A stretch of DNA of 64,000 nucleotides, from NCBI RefSeq assembly GCF_004770745.1, contig NZ_RQGD01000045.1, forward strand, positions 86,461-150,460. The letters run 5' to 3'. Made by a program: the position numbers and the translations under genes. This document shows positions 44,038 to 53,907 of the stretch, piece after piece. A model generated the notes under the pieces. That model worked only from the letters and a program-made list of their open reading frames with translations. It was not told the origin of the DNA and made no database searches. This stretch comes from Leptospira ognonensis. Its GTDB lineage: Bacteria; Spirochaetota; Leptospiria; Leptospirales; Leptospiraceae. Positions within the stretch are counted from its first letter, which is position 1, and each line of letters starts with the position of its first letter.

Positions 44038-44623
44038 AAAAATTCTTTAATAATGAAAGGATTCTTCAGAGAATGATTTTTCGTTTGCACTGGGCGCGGC
44101 TCCTTCGATGATACGATACAAAAAATATTTTATCGCAATCGAGGAATCATTCTAAAATTCCCTTGTCCTATGCTATGATCAAACAAGTATTATACTAAAT
44201 AAATTGTATACTTATTGAAATCACAATCCGATAAACTAGCAATCACTTTTTTAACAAGATTTTGTTGAAGCACATTCCAAATGAAGTCTTAACTTTCAAT
44301 CCGAAACAGTTTACTGTACAAATTTAGGCATGAATAGATAAATTCAACTTGAATTGTAAGATAGCAAGCTAAGCTTGAATGCGAAAGGACTTCATCGCTT
44401 TTTGATTGTTTTTTGTTCTGTGGGCGGCAAGGTATCATTTTTTAAAAAGGATGTAATGAATCCAGAAGAGATGGAAGCGCTGGTTCATTTTGCACTCAAG
44501 ACATATGGTAAGGCCGCTATTTAGCAGGGCAGCATGTATTCTCGAACGGTTCTCAAAGTAGCTCCTCTGTAAAGAGGAATCAATAGCAATAGATTCATTG
44601 GATAGGAAATAAAGATTCGTAAG
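44038..44623. other. Intergenic region between GT4 operon and ferric reductase-like gene
   Basis: 586 bp. It holds two perfect dyads, AATTCAA-C-TTGAATT (44341-44355) and CAAGCT-A-AGCTTG (44365-44377), and one small open frame (44456-44524). Most of the rest is AT-rich without a recognisable signal. Confidence 0.5.
44456..44524 (+). CDS. Possible 22-residue peptide
   Basis: ATG at 44456 after AAAGGATGTA, encoding 22 residues (beginning MNPEEMEALVHF, ending KAAI) before TAG. The ribosome site is good and the composition is coding-like, but nothing is recognised and the frame is short. It may also be the remaining start of a lost gene. Confidence 0.25.
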   Translation: MNPEEMEALVHFALKTYGKAAI

Positions 44624-45823
44624 ATGAGCATAAATCAATTTTTAACTAACCACTTTTGGCATAGTATCAGCCTCATTTTTGCCTTCTCCGGAATGTTATT
44701 ACTGTCTCTTTCCCTACTTTTAATTCTTAAATCTCCTAGGTTGGCTTTTTGGTTAGGAAGTCTTGAAAGGATGAACCTTTGGCACCATCAATTCGCAACT
44801 ATTGGTTATGCGTTCATTCTTATGCATCCACTACTTCTTGGTTGGGATTTGTTTTTTCATAATCAGCCAAATCTCTGGATTCAAATTTTACGATTTCAGA
44901 ATTCATGGTCCATGTCCACTGGATGGATTTCGATCGTATTATTTATATTAGGTTTATTTTTTACATTCAATGTCCAGCTTCCCTACCGAGCTTGGAAATA
45001 TTCTCATACAATACTCGCCATCGCCTATCTCTTAGGTTTTCATCATGTTTTATTGGTAAAAGGCTTTTATTCTTTTTATTCCATTATGGGAATACCGCCT
45101 CTCCTAATCTTGTTTCTCAGACTGTTTGGCTTGGATCATAAGGGAATTTCCATTCCCTTCCTTGTTGAATCCGTAAAATTTTCTTCTTCCGAAATTATAG
45201 AAATTGAATTAAAACCCATGAAACGAAGTCTGATTGTTTCTTCCGGACAATACATTTTTGTCGCCTTTTATGAAGGACCCGGCTTCAAAGGTTGTGGAGA
45301 GTTTCATCCTTTTTCCATCATTCAATTTTTGGAGAATGGAAATCTAATGATTGCTGTAAAATCTTTAGGAGAATGTACGAAAAATATTTTAAAAATGCAA
45401 GCTGGAGTTAAAGCGAACGTGCTCGGACCATTCGGAAATTTTCATTCAGGCAATACAATGAAGAAAGAAATTTGGATCGCTGCGGGAATCGGAGCTACTC
45501 CATTTCTATCCTTCATTTATAATCAACAAATAACAAAACCAACAAAAATGTATCTGTTACTGAAACACAGAAAAGACTCTCCCTTTGTGCCAATATTCGA
45601 AAATTTCAACGATCAAAAAAAATATTTCCAATTCAAATTGATTGAAACAGATAAAAATCTTAAACCCTTGTTTCACGAAATGGAAACTTTTTACGAATTA
45701 CAAGAAATAGATTTTTTTATCTGTGGTCCTCCTACTTTAATGAATGAATTAGTTCTTTGGCTTTACTCAAAAGGTGTTTCTCATCAATCTATACATTACG
45801 AGCAATTTGATTTACGTTTATGA
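44624..45823 (+). CDS. Ferric reductase-like membrane flavoprotein
   Basis: 399 residues. About six transmembrane helices (12-175) of the ferric-reductase/NOX fold carry heme-type histidines (WHHQFATIGYAFILMHPLLLG, YSHTILAIAYLLGFHHVLLV). The cytoplasmic part has a FAD-binding segment (CGEFHPFSIIQ) and an NAD(P) segment (WIAAGIGATPFLSFIYN, CGPPTLMNELVLWLY). It moves electrons from NAD(P)H to heme across the membrane. The next gene, a cytochrome b5-like protein, overlaps its stop as ATGA, suggesting that it is the electron acceptor or donor. The start has no strong ribosome site. Confidence 0.85.
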   Translation: MSINQFLTNHFWHSISLIFAFSGMLLLSLSLLLILKSPRLAFWLGSLERMNLWHHQFATIGYAFILMHPLLLGWDLFFHNQPNLWIQILRFQNSWSMSTGWISIVLFILGLFFTFNVQLPYRAWKYSHTILAIAYLLGFHHVLLVKGFYSFYSIMGIPPLLILFLRLFGLDHKGISIPFLVESVKFSSSEIIEIELKPMKRSLIVSSGQYIFVAFYEGPGFKGCGEFHPFSIIQFLENGNLMIAVKSLGECTKNILKMQAGVKANVLGPFGNFHSGNTMKKEIWIAAGIGATPFLSFIYNQQITKPTKMYLLLKHRKDSPFVPIFENFNDQKKYFQFKLIETDKNLKPLFHEMETFYELQEIDFFICGPPTLMNELVLWLYSKGVSHQSIHYEQFDLRL

Positions 45824-46170
45824 AAATAATTTATAACATTACCACAGCATTCTTTATCTTATCCTTTTCTTTTTTTTATTTTTATGGTGATCATACAGAA
45901 AGCAAATCAGTTCATAAATTTTATAGAATGGAAGAAGTTAGCCAACACAATTCAGCAACATCCTGTTGGATCGTAATTAAAAATCAAATTTTTGATGTAA
46001 CGGACTACAATCAGGATCATCCAGCACCGCCGGACGTGATACTCAAATGGTGTGGGAAAGAATCTACAGCAGCCTTCAATACAAAAGATCAAAAAAAAGG
46101 AAAACCTCATTCAAAATTCGCAACTCAGATTTTACCAGAATTTTATATAGGTGATCTTCAGATAAATTAG
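45820..46170 (+). CDS. Membrane-anchored cytochrome b5-like protein
   Basis: 116 residues. An N-terminal hydrophobic segment (4-22) anchors or exports it, followed by a cytochrome b5 heme domain (about 34-112): YRMEEVSQHNSATSCWIVIKNQIFDVTDY, first heme ligand His in DHPAPPDVILKWCGKES (the usual HPGG is changed to HPAP) and second ligand in KPHSKFATQILPEFYIGDL. It overlaps the ferric reductase-like gene by 4 bp, so both are made together and may form a small electron-transfer chain across the inner membrane. Confidence 0.85.
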   Translation: MKIIYNITTAFFILSFSFFYFYGDHTESKSVHKFYRMEEVSQHNSATSCWIVIKNQIFDVTDYNQDHPAPPDVILKWCGKESTAAFNTKDQKKGKPHSKFATQILPEFYIGDLQIN

Positions 46171-46187
46171 GAACGAATCTGAAACCT

Positions 46188-49100
46188 TTAGATTTCAAAT
46201 TTTAGAATACTTCTTGTTCCAAAGTCATTTTCAACGCGAAATGTACCTTTGAGCTGTTCGGCGAGCATCTTAATGACTAGCTGGCCAAAGCCAGTAGATT
46301 TTGATGGGACTTCTTTTGGAACTATGCCCGTGCCATCGTCTTTGATACTAAAAGTGATCCGATTTTCATCTTTCACCAGATCGATTCGAATGTTTCCATG
46401 ATCTTTTTCGGTAAACGCATGGTTGAAGATATTAGTAATGAGTTCATTCACGATGATGCCAAGAGTGATCGCTTTTTTCGAGTTGAGGGAAAAATCATCG
46501 ATCCTCCTCTCGATAGAAACGGTTTTACCACCAGCAAATACCAATAAAATCGAATCAAGTAAACTATTGAGATAATCTTTTATAGCTATGTCCTGATAAT
46601 CCCGACCAGCAAGTAACTTTTCGTAAAGAAGACGAATACTTTGGATGCGTGAGATAGATTCTCTTAAAGCAAGCTTCACCTCTTCGATCTCGGTCTCTTC
46701 GGACTGTAAGGTGAGAAGACCTTCTACGGATGCCAAGTTGTTTTTAATTCTGTGGTGAACTTCCTTCAACAAGATCTCTTTTTCTGTTAGTTGTTTTGTG
46801 ATTTCCTCTTCCACCTGTTTTTGTTTGGTGATATCTTGGACTGCACCCCAGAGACCGATCATTTTTCCAATCATGTCATACTCGGCCTCACCTTTCACAA
46901 ACATCCATCGGACACTCCCATCTTTTCTCTCAGATTGGAGCTCAAGACTATATGGTGTTCCTTTCTCCTGTAAAATTGTAATTGCCGAAGCGAATGATTC
47001 TCGACTCGCCAGTGAATATAGATTCATCTGCTCCACAAAAGGCAGTGGAGGAAGAGAGGAATCTATTTCATAGATTCGATACAGTTCAACTGACCAATCT
47101 ACTTCATTTGTGATCATGTTTATGTGCCAACTACCAACATGAGCAATTCTTTGTGACTCCTTCAGATCTCTTTCGCGATTCTGGAGTGTGGTAAGTACGG
47201 CTTCTCGCAAAGCTTGCAATCGTTTGACTTCATTGATATCGACAAAAGTGAGTACAGCGCCTTCAATCACATTATTTAGAGTCCGATACGGCAGAATGCG
47301 CATGGAATACCAGATACCGGCAGTGGTTTGAACCTCTAGTTCCTTATGTACGAGTGTATCTAAAACTGCTTGTATATCAGAGGTTAATGTTTCGTAGTTT
47401 TTTAGATTAGAAAGTATATGATTGACTGGTCTATCGATGTCGCTCTCGATCAAGTTGATAATTTTTGTCGCCATTGGAGTAAATCGTAAGATACGCAAAG
47501 AGTAATCGACGAAGATTGTGGCGATCCCAGTACCAGAGAGTAAATTGTTCATATCATTATTTACACGAGATAAGTCTGTGACTTTGGATTGCAATTCGTG
47601 ATTTACCGTTGCTAGCTCTTCGTTTACGGATTGGAGTTCCTCTTTGGAAGTCTCCAGCTCCTCGTTAGTCGATTGCATTTCCTCATTGACAGATTGCATC
47701 TCCTCGTTTGAGAATTTTAATTCTTCATTTGCTGTTTCCAGTTCTTCTAACGTTGATTGTAAATATTCTTGGTTGGATTGTAACTCTTTTTGAAGGGAAA
47801 GAATCATCGCGCTTTCCGTTGATTTATCAGCGGAAGGTATAGCTACGATACCTTCCGCCGAAATAATTTCTAGAACTACTAAAAATAAAGGAACTTCCGT
47901 GTTGGCATGATCTGAATCACCTAAAGGACTAATCGTAAGATTGATAGTGGAGTAACTCCCATTGGTTTTGACTTGAAGCTCTTTACATTCTATTTGCTTT
48001 CGACTCGTCACTGCTTTGTGAAATGACAGCGAGAGGTCCCTTCTGAGCCCTTCTCTGGCCATTTTCATGATATTTGGTGCAATAGTCTCACCTGGTGCGG
48101 GTTCGAAAAACATACCCGTGCGACCGTGTAAATAAAGGATATTGCCTTTGTCATCAACCAGTGCTGCTGCTGGTGCAAATTGCTTGAGTAGCGCCTGTTC
48201 GGCGATATCTCTTAGTGGAAATTTGACTCTACCCTTCGAAGGCGACGGTATCAAATCGTTACCTGGTGGAATGATCCTAGCAGAAAAAGAACGTTGAAAA
48301 CTAATGATATCTTCCTTTTTTTGGAATATTCGAAGCATTCTGTTTAAGGAGGTGAAGAGATGGTAGTTATCACCAACCGATTCCGAATTTCCAAGAAAAA
48401 GATATCCCTTTGGATTTAAAGCATAATGAAAAAGAATTATGATTCTTTTTTGTAGGTCACTACTTAGATAGATGAGGAGATTGCGGCAGCTGATCAAATC
48501 GAGTTTAGAAAAAGGTGGATCACGCGTTAGATCCTGTTCTGAAAATACAAGCATATCTCGAATGCCTTTATGCACCCTATAGGTATTTCCTACAGATTCT
48601 CTTACAAAAAACCGCGCAAGTCTCTCTGGCGTGATGTCCTCTGCGATCGTCTCAGGATAGACTCCTGCTCTAGCAGTTGCTATCGCCTTCGGGTCTATAT
48701 CGGTGGCAAAAAGTTGGACTGGAAAATGGATTTTTCTCTTCTCCATCTCTTCTGAAATCAGGATGGCAATCGTATATGCCTCCTCTCCAGTGGAACAGGC
48801 AGGAACCCAAATTCGAAGAGAGGCATCAGCAGTTTTTTTATCGCAGAGTTGAGGTATGATCTTTTCTTCTATTTCTGCAAAAGCATCTGGATCTCGGAAA
48901 AAATTTGTAACTCCGATAAGGACATCTCTAAATAATGCATCCACCTCTGTAGGCGTTTGACTCGCGAACGCAACATATTCATCTATCGTCATAAGTTGGT
49001 GGATGGCAATCCGGCGCTCAATCCTTCGAAGTATTGTGCTAGGTTTATACTGTGAAAAATCATGGCCGCTTTGAGTTCGTAATAAGGTAAATATTCTTTG

Positions 49101-49736
49101 AAGTGTGTCCGTACTCACAGAAGAAATGAATTCTTTTTTCGGCAATTTACCTAGGGAATGCTCCGCATAACGGATCAATTGCGCTGGCATTTCTGCAGGA
49201 GTTAACACGAAATCAACGAGAACAGAATCGATGACACTTCGTGGCATACTTTCGTATTCTGTTGACTCTGGCAATTGTGCCATAACCATTCCACCTTCAG
49301 CTTTAATTGCCCTTGCACCAAGGGTTCCATCAAATCCAGTGCCCGAAAGAACAATGCCGATGGCACGCTCGCGGAGGTCCTCAGCCAATGTTTTAAAAAA
49401 AAAGTCAATTGTCATACGTTGCCCTCGTAACGTAGACGGTTCGCTGAGTTTTAGATGGCCTTGTTGAAAAGACAGATTCGTATTAGGTGGTTTGATGTAG
49501 GCGCAATTTGGCTTCAGAACCATACCGTCTTCGACTTCAAATACTTCCATTCGGGTGTAACGTCGAACCAAATCCGCAAGTATGCTTTTATGATCTGGTG
49601 CCAGGTGTTGCACGAGAACAAAAGCCATATTTGGATCTTTATCAGTAGGCATACCCGCGAAAAAAGCTTCAAACGCAGCAAGTCCACCTGCGGAGGCACC
49701 GATACCAACGATAGCAAATGACTCTGCTTTTTTCAT
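46188..49736 (-). CDS. CheB-CheR-PAS-HisKA_2 hybrid sensor kinase
   Basis: 1182 residues. A CheB methylesterase domain (about 5-190; GIGASAGGLAAFEAFF with catalytic Ser, LVQHLAPDHKS with His, GTGFDGTLGARAI with Asp), a CheR methyltransferase domain (about 205-480; FRDP, RIWVPACSTGEEAYTIAILI), a coiled-coil linker of repeated ELxSxNEEL/EELQSVNEE heptads (about 660-750), two PAS domains (about 760-1000) and a HisKA_2 kinase (KEVHHRIKNNLASVEGLLTLQ) with ATPase (N box GIIVNELITNIFNHAF, DDGTGI). No separate receptor is present; such fusions are thought to be general stress or light sensors. The response regulator gene lies 44 bp upstream. Confidence 0.92.
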   Translation of the reverse strand: MKKAESFAIVGIGASAGGLAAFEAFFAGMPTDKDPNMAFVLVQHLAPDHKSILADLVRRYTRMEVFEVEDGMVLKPNCAYIKPPNTNLSFQQGHLKLSEPSTLRGQRMTIDFFFKTLAEDLRERAIGIVLSGTGFDGTLGARAIKAEGGMVMAQLPESTEYESMPRSVIDSVLVDFVLTPAEMPAQLIRYAEHSLGKLPKKEFISSVSTDTLQRIFTLLRTQSGHDFSQYKPSTILRRIERRIAIHQLMTIDEYVAFASQTPTEVDALFRDVLIGVTNFFRDPDAFAEIEEKIIPQLCDKKTADASLRIWVPACSTGEEAYTIAILISEEMEKRKIHFPVQLFATDIDPKAIATARAGVYPETIAEDITPERLARFFVRESVGNTYRVHKGIRDMLVFSEQDLTRDPPFSKLDLISCRNLLIYLSSDLQKRIIILFHYALNPKGYLFLGNSESVGDNYHLFTSLNRMLRIFQKKEDIISFQRSFSARIIPPGNDLIPSPSKGRVKFPLRDIAEQALLKQFAPAAALVDDKGNILYLHGRTGMFFEPAPGETIAPNIMKMAREGLRRDLSLSFHKAVTSRKQIECKELQVKTNGSYSTINLTISPLGDSDHANTEVPLFLVVLEIISAEGIVAIPSADKSTESAMILSLQKELQSNQEYLQSTLEELETANEELKFSNEEMQSVNEEMQSTNEELETSKEELQSVNEELATVNHELQSKVTDLSRVNNDMNNLLSGTGIATIFVDYSLRILRFTPMATKIINLIESDIDRPVNHILSNLKNYETLTSDIQAVLDTLVHKELEVQTTAGIWYSMRILPYRTLNNVIEGAVLTFVDINEVKRLQALREAVLTTLQNRERDLKESQRIAHVGSWHINMITNEVDWSVELYRIYEIDSSLPPLPFVEQMNLYSLASRESFASAITILQEKGTPYSLELQSERKDGSVRWMFVKGEAEYDMIGKMIGLWGAVQDITKQKQVEEEITKQLTEKEILLKEVHHRIKNNLASVEGLLTLQSEETEIEEVKLALRESISRIQSIRLLYEKLLAGRDYQDIAIKDYLNSLLDSILLVFAGGKTVSIERRIDDFSLNSKKAITLGIIVNELITNIFNHAFTEKDHGNIRIDLVKDENRITFSIKDDGTGIVPKEVPSKSTGFGQLVIKMLAEQLKGTFRVENDFGTRSILKFEI

Positions 49737-49780
49737 TTACACTTTCCTATGTTCAGGGATTACTTTGGTGCTTTTCTTAC

Positions 49781-50644
49781 TCAAAGACTTATGATGACTC
49801 TATAAGCAGTTCTGCCACTTTCATCCAAAGATAAACACGTGCTGAGAGTCGCCTTAATCTTTTCACTATCTTTTTTAATTAAATACAGGCTAAAGGATTG
49901 GGGGATTCTGCTTTCAAAAAGATTTTTTCTGTGTAGATAAAATATATCTTGGTCTGCGGGTAATACGAAATCAGTCAGATTCATTTTGAGAAGTTCAGGT
50001 CGAGTAAGACCTAGAAGAGTCGCAGCCGTAAGGTTTGTTTCCAAAATCTGGCCTAATTCACCGACAGTAAGATAACCAAGTGGTGCGAGATCATAAAGAT
50101 CAAAATAACGAGACTTGGAAATTTCTAGTTCAGAATGTACTCTACGCAACTCAATGTTTTGAGCCGAAAGTTCCTCCTGATGGACGCTCAATTCGTGAAA
50201 TGCCCGTTTCATGGAGATCTCAGCCTGATTGCGTTCTTGTTTTGTCTGGAATAGCTTTAAGGCCATTTTGATCGCAGCATCTAAGACAAAAATTCCCGAA
50301 TTTTTCACCAGATATCCATAACCCGAAATGCTCTCCGTTTTATTCACGACTTCAGGCTCGGTATGCGAAGAATAAAAAAGGATCGGTATGTCTTTGATTC
50401 TTAAAATTTCTTCCGCTGCTTTCGTACCGTCCATACCTTCTCCCAGATCAATATCCATGAGCACCAAATCAAAATTTGAGTGATCGTCCATTATGCTGGC
50501 AACTGCGTCTTCCCCAGAGGAAACGTGATGTACCACGTAGTTTTTACTCTTTAATTGTTTTGATTCTAAAATGGCGATCAAAGCTTCGTCTTCCACGTAG
50601 AGAATTTTTTTTCCTTTTTGGTCCAAATCGCTATATGACTTCAT
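49781..50644 (-). CDS. Response regulator with PAS output domain
   Basis: About 287 residues from the internal ATG at 50644, preceded by GGAACGG at a longish distance; an ATG at 50734 would add 30 hydrophobic residues that do not fit a receiver. A CheY-like receiver (about 12-135: KILYVEDEALI, phosphoacceptor in LVLMDIDLGEGMDG, later Lys in GYLVKNS) is joined by a coiled coil to a PAS domain (about 175-285; LAPLGYLTVGELGQILETNLTAATLLG). It likely receives phosphate from the CheB/CheR-kinase hybrid that follows. There is no DNA-binding domain. Confidence 0.83.
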   Translation of the reverse strand: MKSYSDLDQKGKKILYVEDEALIAILESKQLKSKNYVVHHVSSGEDAVASIMDDHSNFDLVLMDIDLGEGMDGTKAAEEILRIKDIPILFYSSHTEPEVVNKTESISGYGYLVKNSGIFVLDAAIKMALKLFQTKQERNQAEISMKRAFHELSVHQEELSAQNIELRRVHSELEISKSRYFDLYDLAPLGYLTVGELGQILETNLTAATLLGLTRPELLKMNLTDFVLPADQDIFYLHRKNLFESRIPQSFSLYLIKKDSEKIKATLSTCLSLDESGRTAYRVIISL

Positions 50645-51233
50645 TGAAATCAGCCGTTCCTTGCTATGAGTGAATGCATATTTCAGATCAATAGCGAGAA
50701 AAATCGGATTTTTAAGAAAATTATAATAATACATCCGCTAATTCAGGTTTGATCAAATTCAGCTTTTAGGGAGGTTCCTCTACCAGATACGAATTTACGG
50801 CGGTTTTTGAAGAAGTGATGAACGAATTGATACCTATAAATCTACTTAATCTTAAGTTTTTTAAATGCCGCCTTGTACCGAGCAGACACCATCATCCGTC
50901 AAAGTCCAAAGAAGGAGGCAATGAAAAGTGCATTCGAAGTATTTTCGCGATTTCTGGAAGATACATTATGTATTTCCTTCGCTAACTGGCGTGCGCTGTG
51001 TTTCAATGTAAAGATCACCTTAAGAAATCGGCAAACGTATCCCTTTTGAAAAGTAATCGAAAGAAAAGCAGGCACAAAAAGAGAATTAGAATCATTTTAT
51101 AACCCACAATATTTGTACAGATTTCCTATTTCATAAGCATGATCGTCAAACATATATTACATGTTATATATTTTGAAAAATAAATTTACAATATTTAGAA
51201 AAGTATAATTTGTGTTTATAGGAGATTAAAACT
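50645..51233. other. Intergenic region
   Basis: 589 bp if the response regulator starts at 50644. It contains no gene that I can support, apart from the promoter and ribosome site of the small protein at the right end. Confidence 0.5.
51204..51225 (+). promoter_or_regulatory. TATAAT element and ribosome site of the small secreted protein
   Basis: A perfect TATAAT (51204-51209), without a clear -35 at the right distance, and the ribosome site AGGAGA (51220-51225), 8 bases before the ATG at 51234. Confidence 0.4.
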
Positions 51234-51536
51234 ATGAAGAAACTTTTAATGATTGGGTTATTGGTTATCACATCACAAGTATTTGCGATTTCGGAACTTG
51301 AAAATTTATTACTCAAGGAAGCCGTTGCACCGGAAGCAAAAAAAACAACGAAAGAATATTTTATTAAGAGAGCTGCGGATTACAAAGAACTTTCTAAAAA
51401 ATATGATGCTCTCGCAAAAGGTCCGCAAGGCGGAAAAGCAACATCAGAAATGCAAAATGAAAAGAAGTATAAAGATCTTTCCAAAAAAGCATTAGATGAA
51501 GCTGCAAAATACCAGGCTGAAGCAGACAAACTTTAA
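51234..51536 (+). CDS. Small secreted helical protein
   Basis: 100 residues. A signal peptide (KKLLMIGLLVITSQVFA, cut after FA) precedes a short, Lys-rich helical protein with KKTTKEYFIKRAADYKELSKKYDALA and KKYKDLSKKALDEAAKYQAEADKL, likely a coiled coil. I do not recognise a family. It has a strong ribosome site and a strong terminator, so it is probably well expressed as a single gene. Confidence 0.75.
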   Translation: MKKLLMIGLLVITSQVFAISELENLLLKEAVAPEAKKTTKEYFIKRAADYKELSKKYDALAKGPQGGKATSEMQNEKKYKDLSKKALDEAAKYQAEADKL

Positions 51537-51544
51537 GAAAATTA

Positions 51545-51578
51545 AAAAGTATCTATCTCCCCTGGGATAGATACTTTT
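51545..51578 (+). terminator. Bidirectional terminator after the small secreted protein
   Basis: A 13-bp stem, 51545-51557 with 51566-51578 (AAAAGTATCTATC and GATAGATACTTTT), with an 8-base loop and A/T tracts on both sides. Confidence 0.7.
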
Positions 51579-51830
51579 ATTAAAAATATATTTTTAGAAT
51601 TAAGTGTCGCAAATCTTACGTTATCTTTTGATTTTTTTCATCATAAAAAAAGGTTGAACCACTTCGCGGCTTTCCTTACTGGCCGTTAATTCAAATCCCT
51701 AGGATCAGCTTTAAGCCAGAATGTGTAACGAAATTGATCCATATTGTAATGGAACATTCATTCATAAGAAAAATTTTCCCTTTGCAATGCGAAGGAGAAA
51801 TAACCATTCACCAAACTGATTGTCAGGTGA

Positions 51831-53189
51831 TCATTGGCCCGAGACACAACGAACGTAAAGGCCATTGGACTTTGTGTTGTAGGACACCTGAGCACCAGTG
51901 GTGAACTGCACATACCACGCTAGGTTTGTATTACCAACGTAGGTCAATGCAGACCAATAAGTGCTAGAAATCGTGTTTGGAAAAAAACTATTAATAGCTG
52001 GATTTGGCGAACCGCCAGGGCAAGTTCCAAGATCGTTTGAAATTACGGTTGTATTAGTACACGCAATTAATAATTTAAATTCATTTTTAGTAGGAACACG
52101 CCAGTTTGTTTTGCCATTTGTCCCAGCTCCCGCGTTTGCAGTGTTCAGCGACTCGCATGCCGACCATGCACCAGACGTGCCAGTGCCATTCAAAAGTTTC
52201 GTTCCTACATCATTACAGGATTCGTCAGCTATACTACAATAGGGAGTTGTTATCGCCCCGTAGGTAGGACCAGATCCTGTTCCAGTACAATCATTCGTTC
52301 CTGAATTCCAGACTTGTCCATGAATGCATTTCATCCACGTCAGAGTCTCCGCCGTATAAACTTGTCCACCAAAGGTTCCCGCATTGCCCATCAATTTTAC
52401 GGTTCCATCATTATTATCCACAAATGTTCCCCAATTGCGCGTTATCGCAAATACGCATGCCAAAGCTATAGAAGTAATGTTTGCATTTGCCGTTCCATTT
52501 CCGTTCGTAATGGAACAGTATAATCCAGGTGGTTGTGTCTGCACTGTCACAGAATAATTTGCTCCGCTTGCAATCGAGGAACTAAAGGTAAATGTACTGG
52601 CACCACTTGAAACTGCTAAATCATCACCGGAATTATTCTGTAATACCAATCCTGGTGCCGTCAGTCCCGTGAGTGTTCCTCCTATAGTGTACGTGGTTTG
52701 ACTAACGGTAATGTTGATTGTTTCTTTAGAGTTTCCGATGGCATTGCTTGCCTTAATTTCATAAGAGGTAGGAGATTGGTTTACAGTTGGTGTACCGGAT
52801 ATAACACAATTCTCGTTGCCGAGTACAAGACCTGAAGGAAGCGAGGGATTGGAAGAACAGGTGGTAATCGTGCCTGTCACATCGGGTGTAATGGTAGAAA
52901 TGGGAAGATTCAGTGTAAACGTGTAGGGACTACCAGCATAACGAAACGTTGGTGCTATTTCCGCATTTGTCCCAGAACCACCTGCCCTACCAGCGGAACA
53001 GTAAGGATTTTTTAAAATGCAGTTGATAGCCTGAAGGTAAAGATTTGTTCTACTCCCCGGATCGTTTGAATTTTCTAAGTTCAAAGGCGCACAGGAATAA
53101 ACGAGAAAGAGGGATAGGGGCAACGCCAAACCTCGTCTCGTTGCAAAACCTAATAATCGAGCGGAGGCAATTGCAGGATTCATGAGCAT
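51831..53189 (-). CDS. Lipoprotein with Ig-like and DUF1566 domains
   Basis: 452 residues from the ATG at 53189, with AGGATTG upstream; other in-frame starts are TTG 53198 and ATG 53183. The signal peptide ends LSLFLVYSC, a lipobox. A putative Ig-like domain (about 85-165; YAGSPYTFTLNLPIS...PSGLVLGNENCVISGTP) is followed by a second beta domain and a C-terminal DUF1566 (Lcl C) domain (about 270-450) with the motifs NWRVPTKNEFKLLI, STYWSALTYVG and YVRCVSGQ. Such proteins are surface-exposed in Leptospira and other spirochetes. The ligand is unknown. Confidence 0.85.
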   Translation of the reverse strand: MLMNPAIASARLLGFATRRGLALPLSLFLVYSCAPLNLENSNDPGSRTNLYLQAINCILKNPYCSAGRAGGSGTNAEIAPTFRYAGSPYTFTLNLPISTITPDVTGTITTCSSNPSLPSGLVLGNENCVISGTPTVNQSPTSYEIKASNAIGNSKETINITVSQTTYTIGGTLTGLTAPGLVLQNNSGDDLAVSSGASTFTFSSSIASGANYSVTVQTQPPGLYCSITNGNGTANANITSIALACVFAITRNWGTFVDNNDGTVKLMGNAGTFGGQVYTAETLTWMKCIHGQVWNSGTNDCTGTGSGPTYGAITTPYCSIADESCNDVGTKLLNGTGTSGAWSACESLNTANAGAGTNGKTNWRVPTKNEFKLLIACTNTTVISNDLGTCPGGSPNPAINSFFPNTISSTYWSALTYVGNTNLAWYVQFTTGAQVSYNTKSNGLYVRCVSGQ

Positions 53190-53626
53190 GGGTATCAATC
53201 CTAACGCACAAAGCCGATCTTGGCGTCCTGTTCTATATTTCTGGAGTTTTTTTTGTTAAGGTTAAGTTCGGGTCGAATCCTGAGGAAACTTTTGACCCTT
53301 GCTCATACGAAATTTTGTGTTCTATCTGATCGACGTTTAACTTCTAACATCGCACATTTTGACATAGCCCTTAGCGTTTCCGCGGAATCTTAAAAATGTA
53401 TATTTTTCCACTAGATCATTTACTGCATCGCCAAAAATGGAATACGATAGCAGCATCCTCAGAGAATGGTAATCTAATCGTTAGTCTCGTTTGTAGAATT
53501 AGTCACTACAGTCGGGAGAGTCCATTTTGTATTTCATTCACAAGAATTTCCTCATGTTGTTATGAAAAATAATTTGACTCTGGTAAGGCGATCAGATTTG
53601 ATTGGGAAAAAACAAAAGAGGTAAGG
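53190..53626. other. Intergenic region
   Basis: 437 bp between divergent lipoprotein genes. I see no gene and no clear promoter. Confidence 0.5.
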
Positions 53627-53899
53627 ATGAAAATCAAGTTATTAATCCTATCGATGTCGTTCCTTTTAGTGAATTGTTTTACTTTTGGAAAAATTGGTTA
53701 TGCGGTCCCTGCCGCAACAGAAATGGCAGAATTAGATCAAACCCCAATCGCAGAACATTGCGCAACGCTGATCACAAATATGTTGGAAGATGGAAATGCA
53801 AAACTGAAAGCAGCAGGAAAAGAGAAATATGAGAACATAGGGCTCGAATTTTCAACTGGATTTGGTAAAAGCTGTTTGCAATACAAGGCAATTAAATAG
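53627..53899 (+). CDS. Small lipoprotein, TRL-like
   Basis: 90 residues. Lipobox LLVNC after KIKLLILSMSF; the mature part is small and acidic with TPIAEHCATLITNMLEDGNAKLKAAGKEKYENIGLEFSTGFGKSCLQYKAIK and a Cys pair. The sequence resembles TRL-type lipoproteins of spirochetes, with moderate confidence. The site AGAGGTAAGG precedes the ATG. Probably cotranscribed with the next lipoprotein (8-bp gap). Confidence 0.7.
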   Translation: MKIKLLILSMSFLLVNCFTFGKIGYAVPAATEMAELDQTPIAEHCATLITNMLEDGNAKLKAAGKEKYENIGLEFSTGFGKSCLQYKAIK

Positions 53900-53907
53900 G
53901 TAATCAA

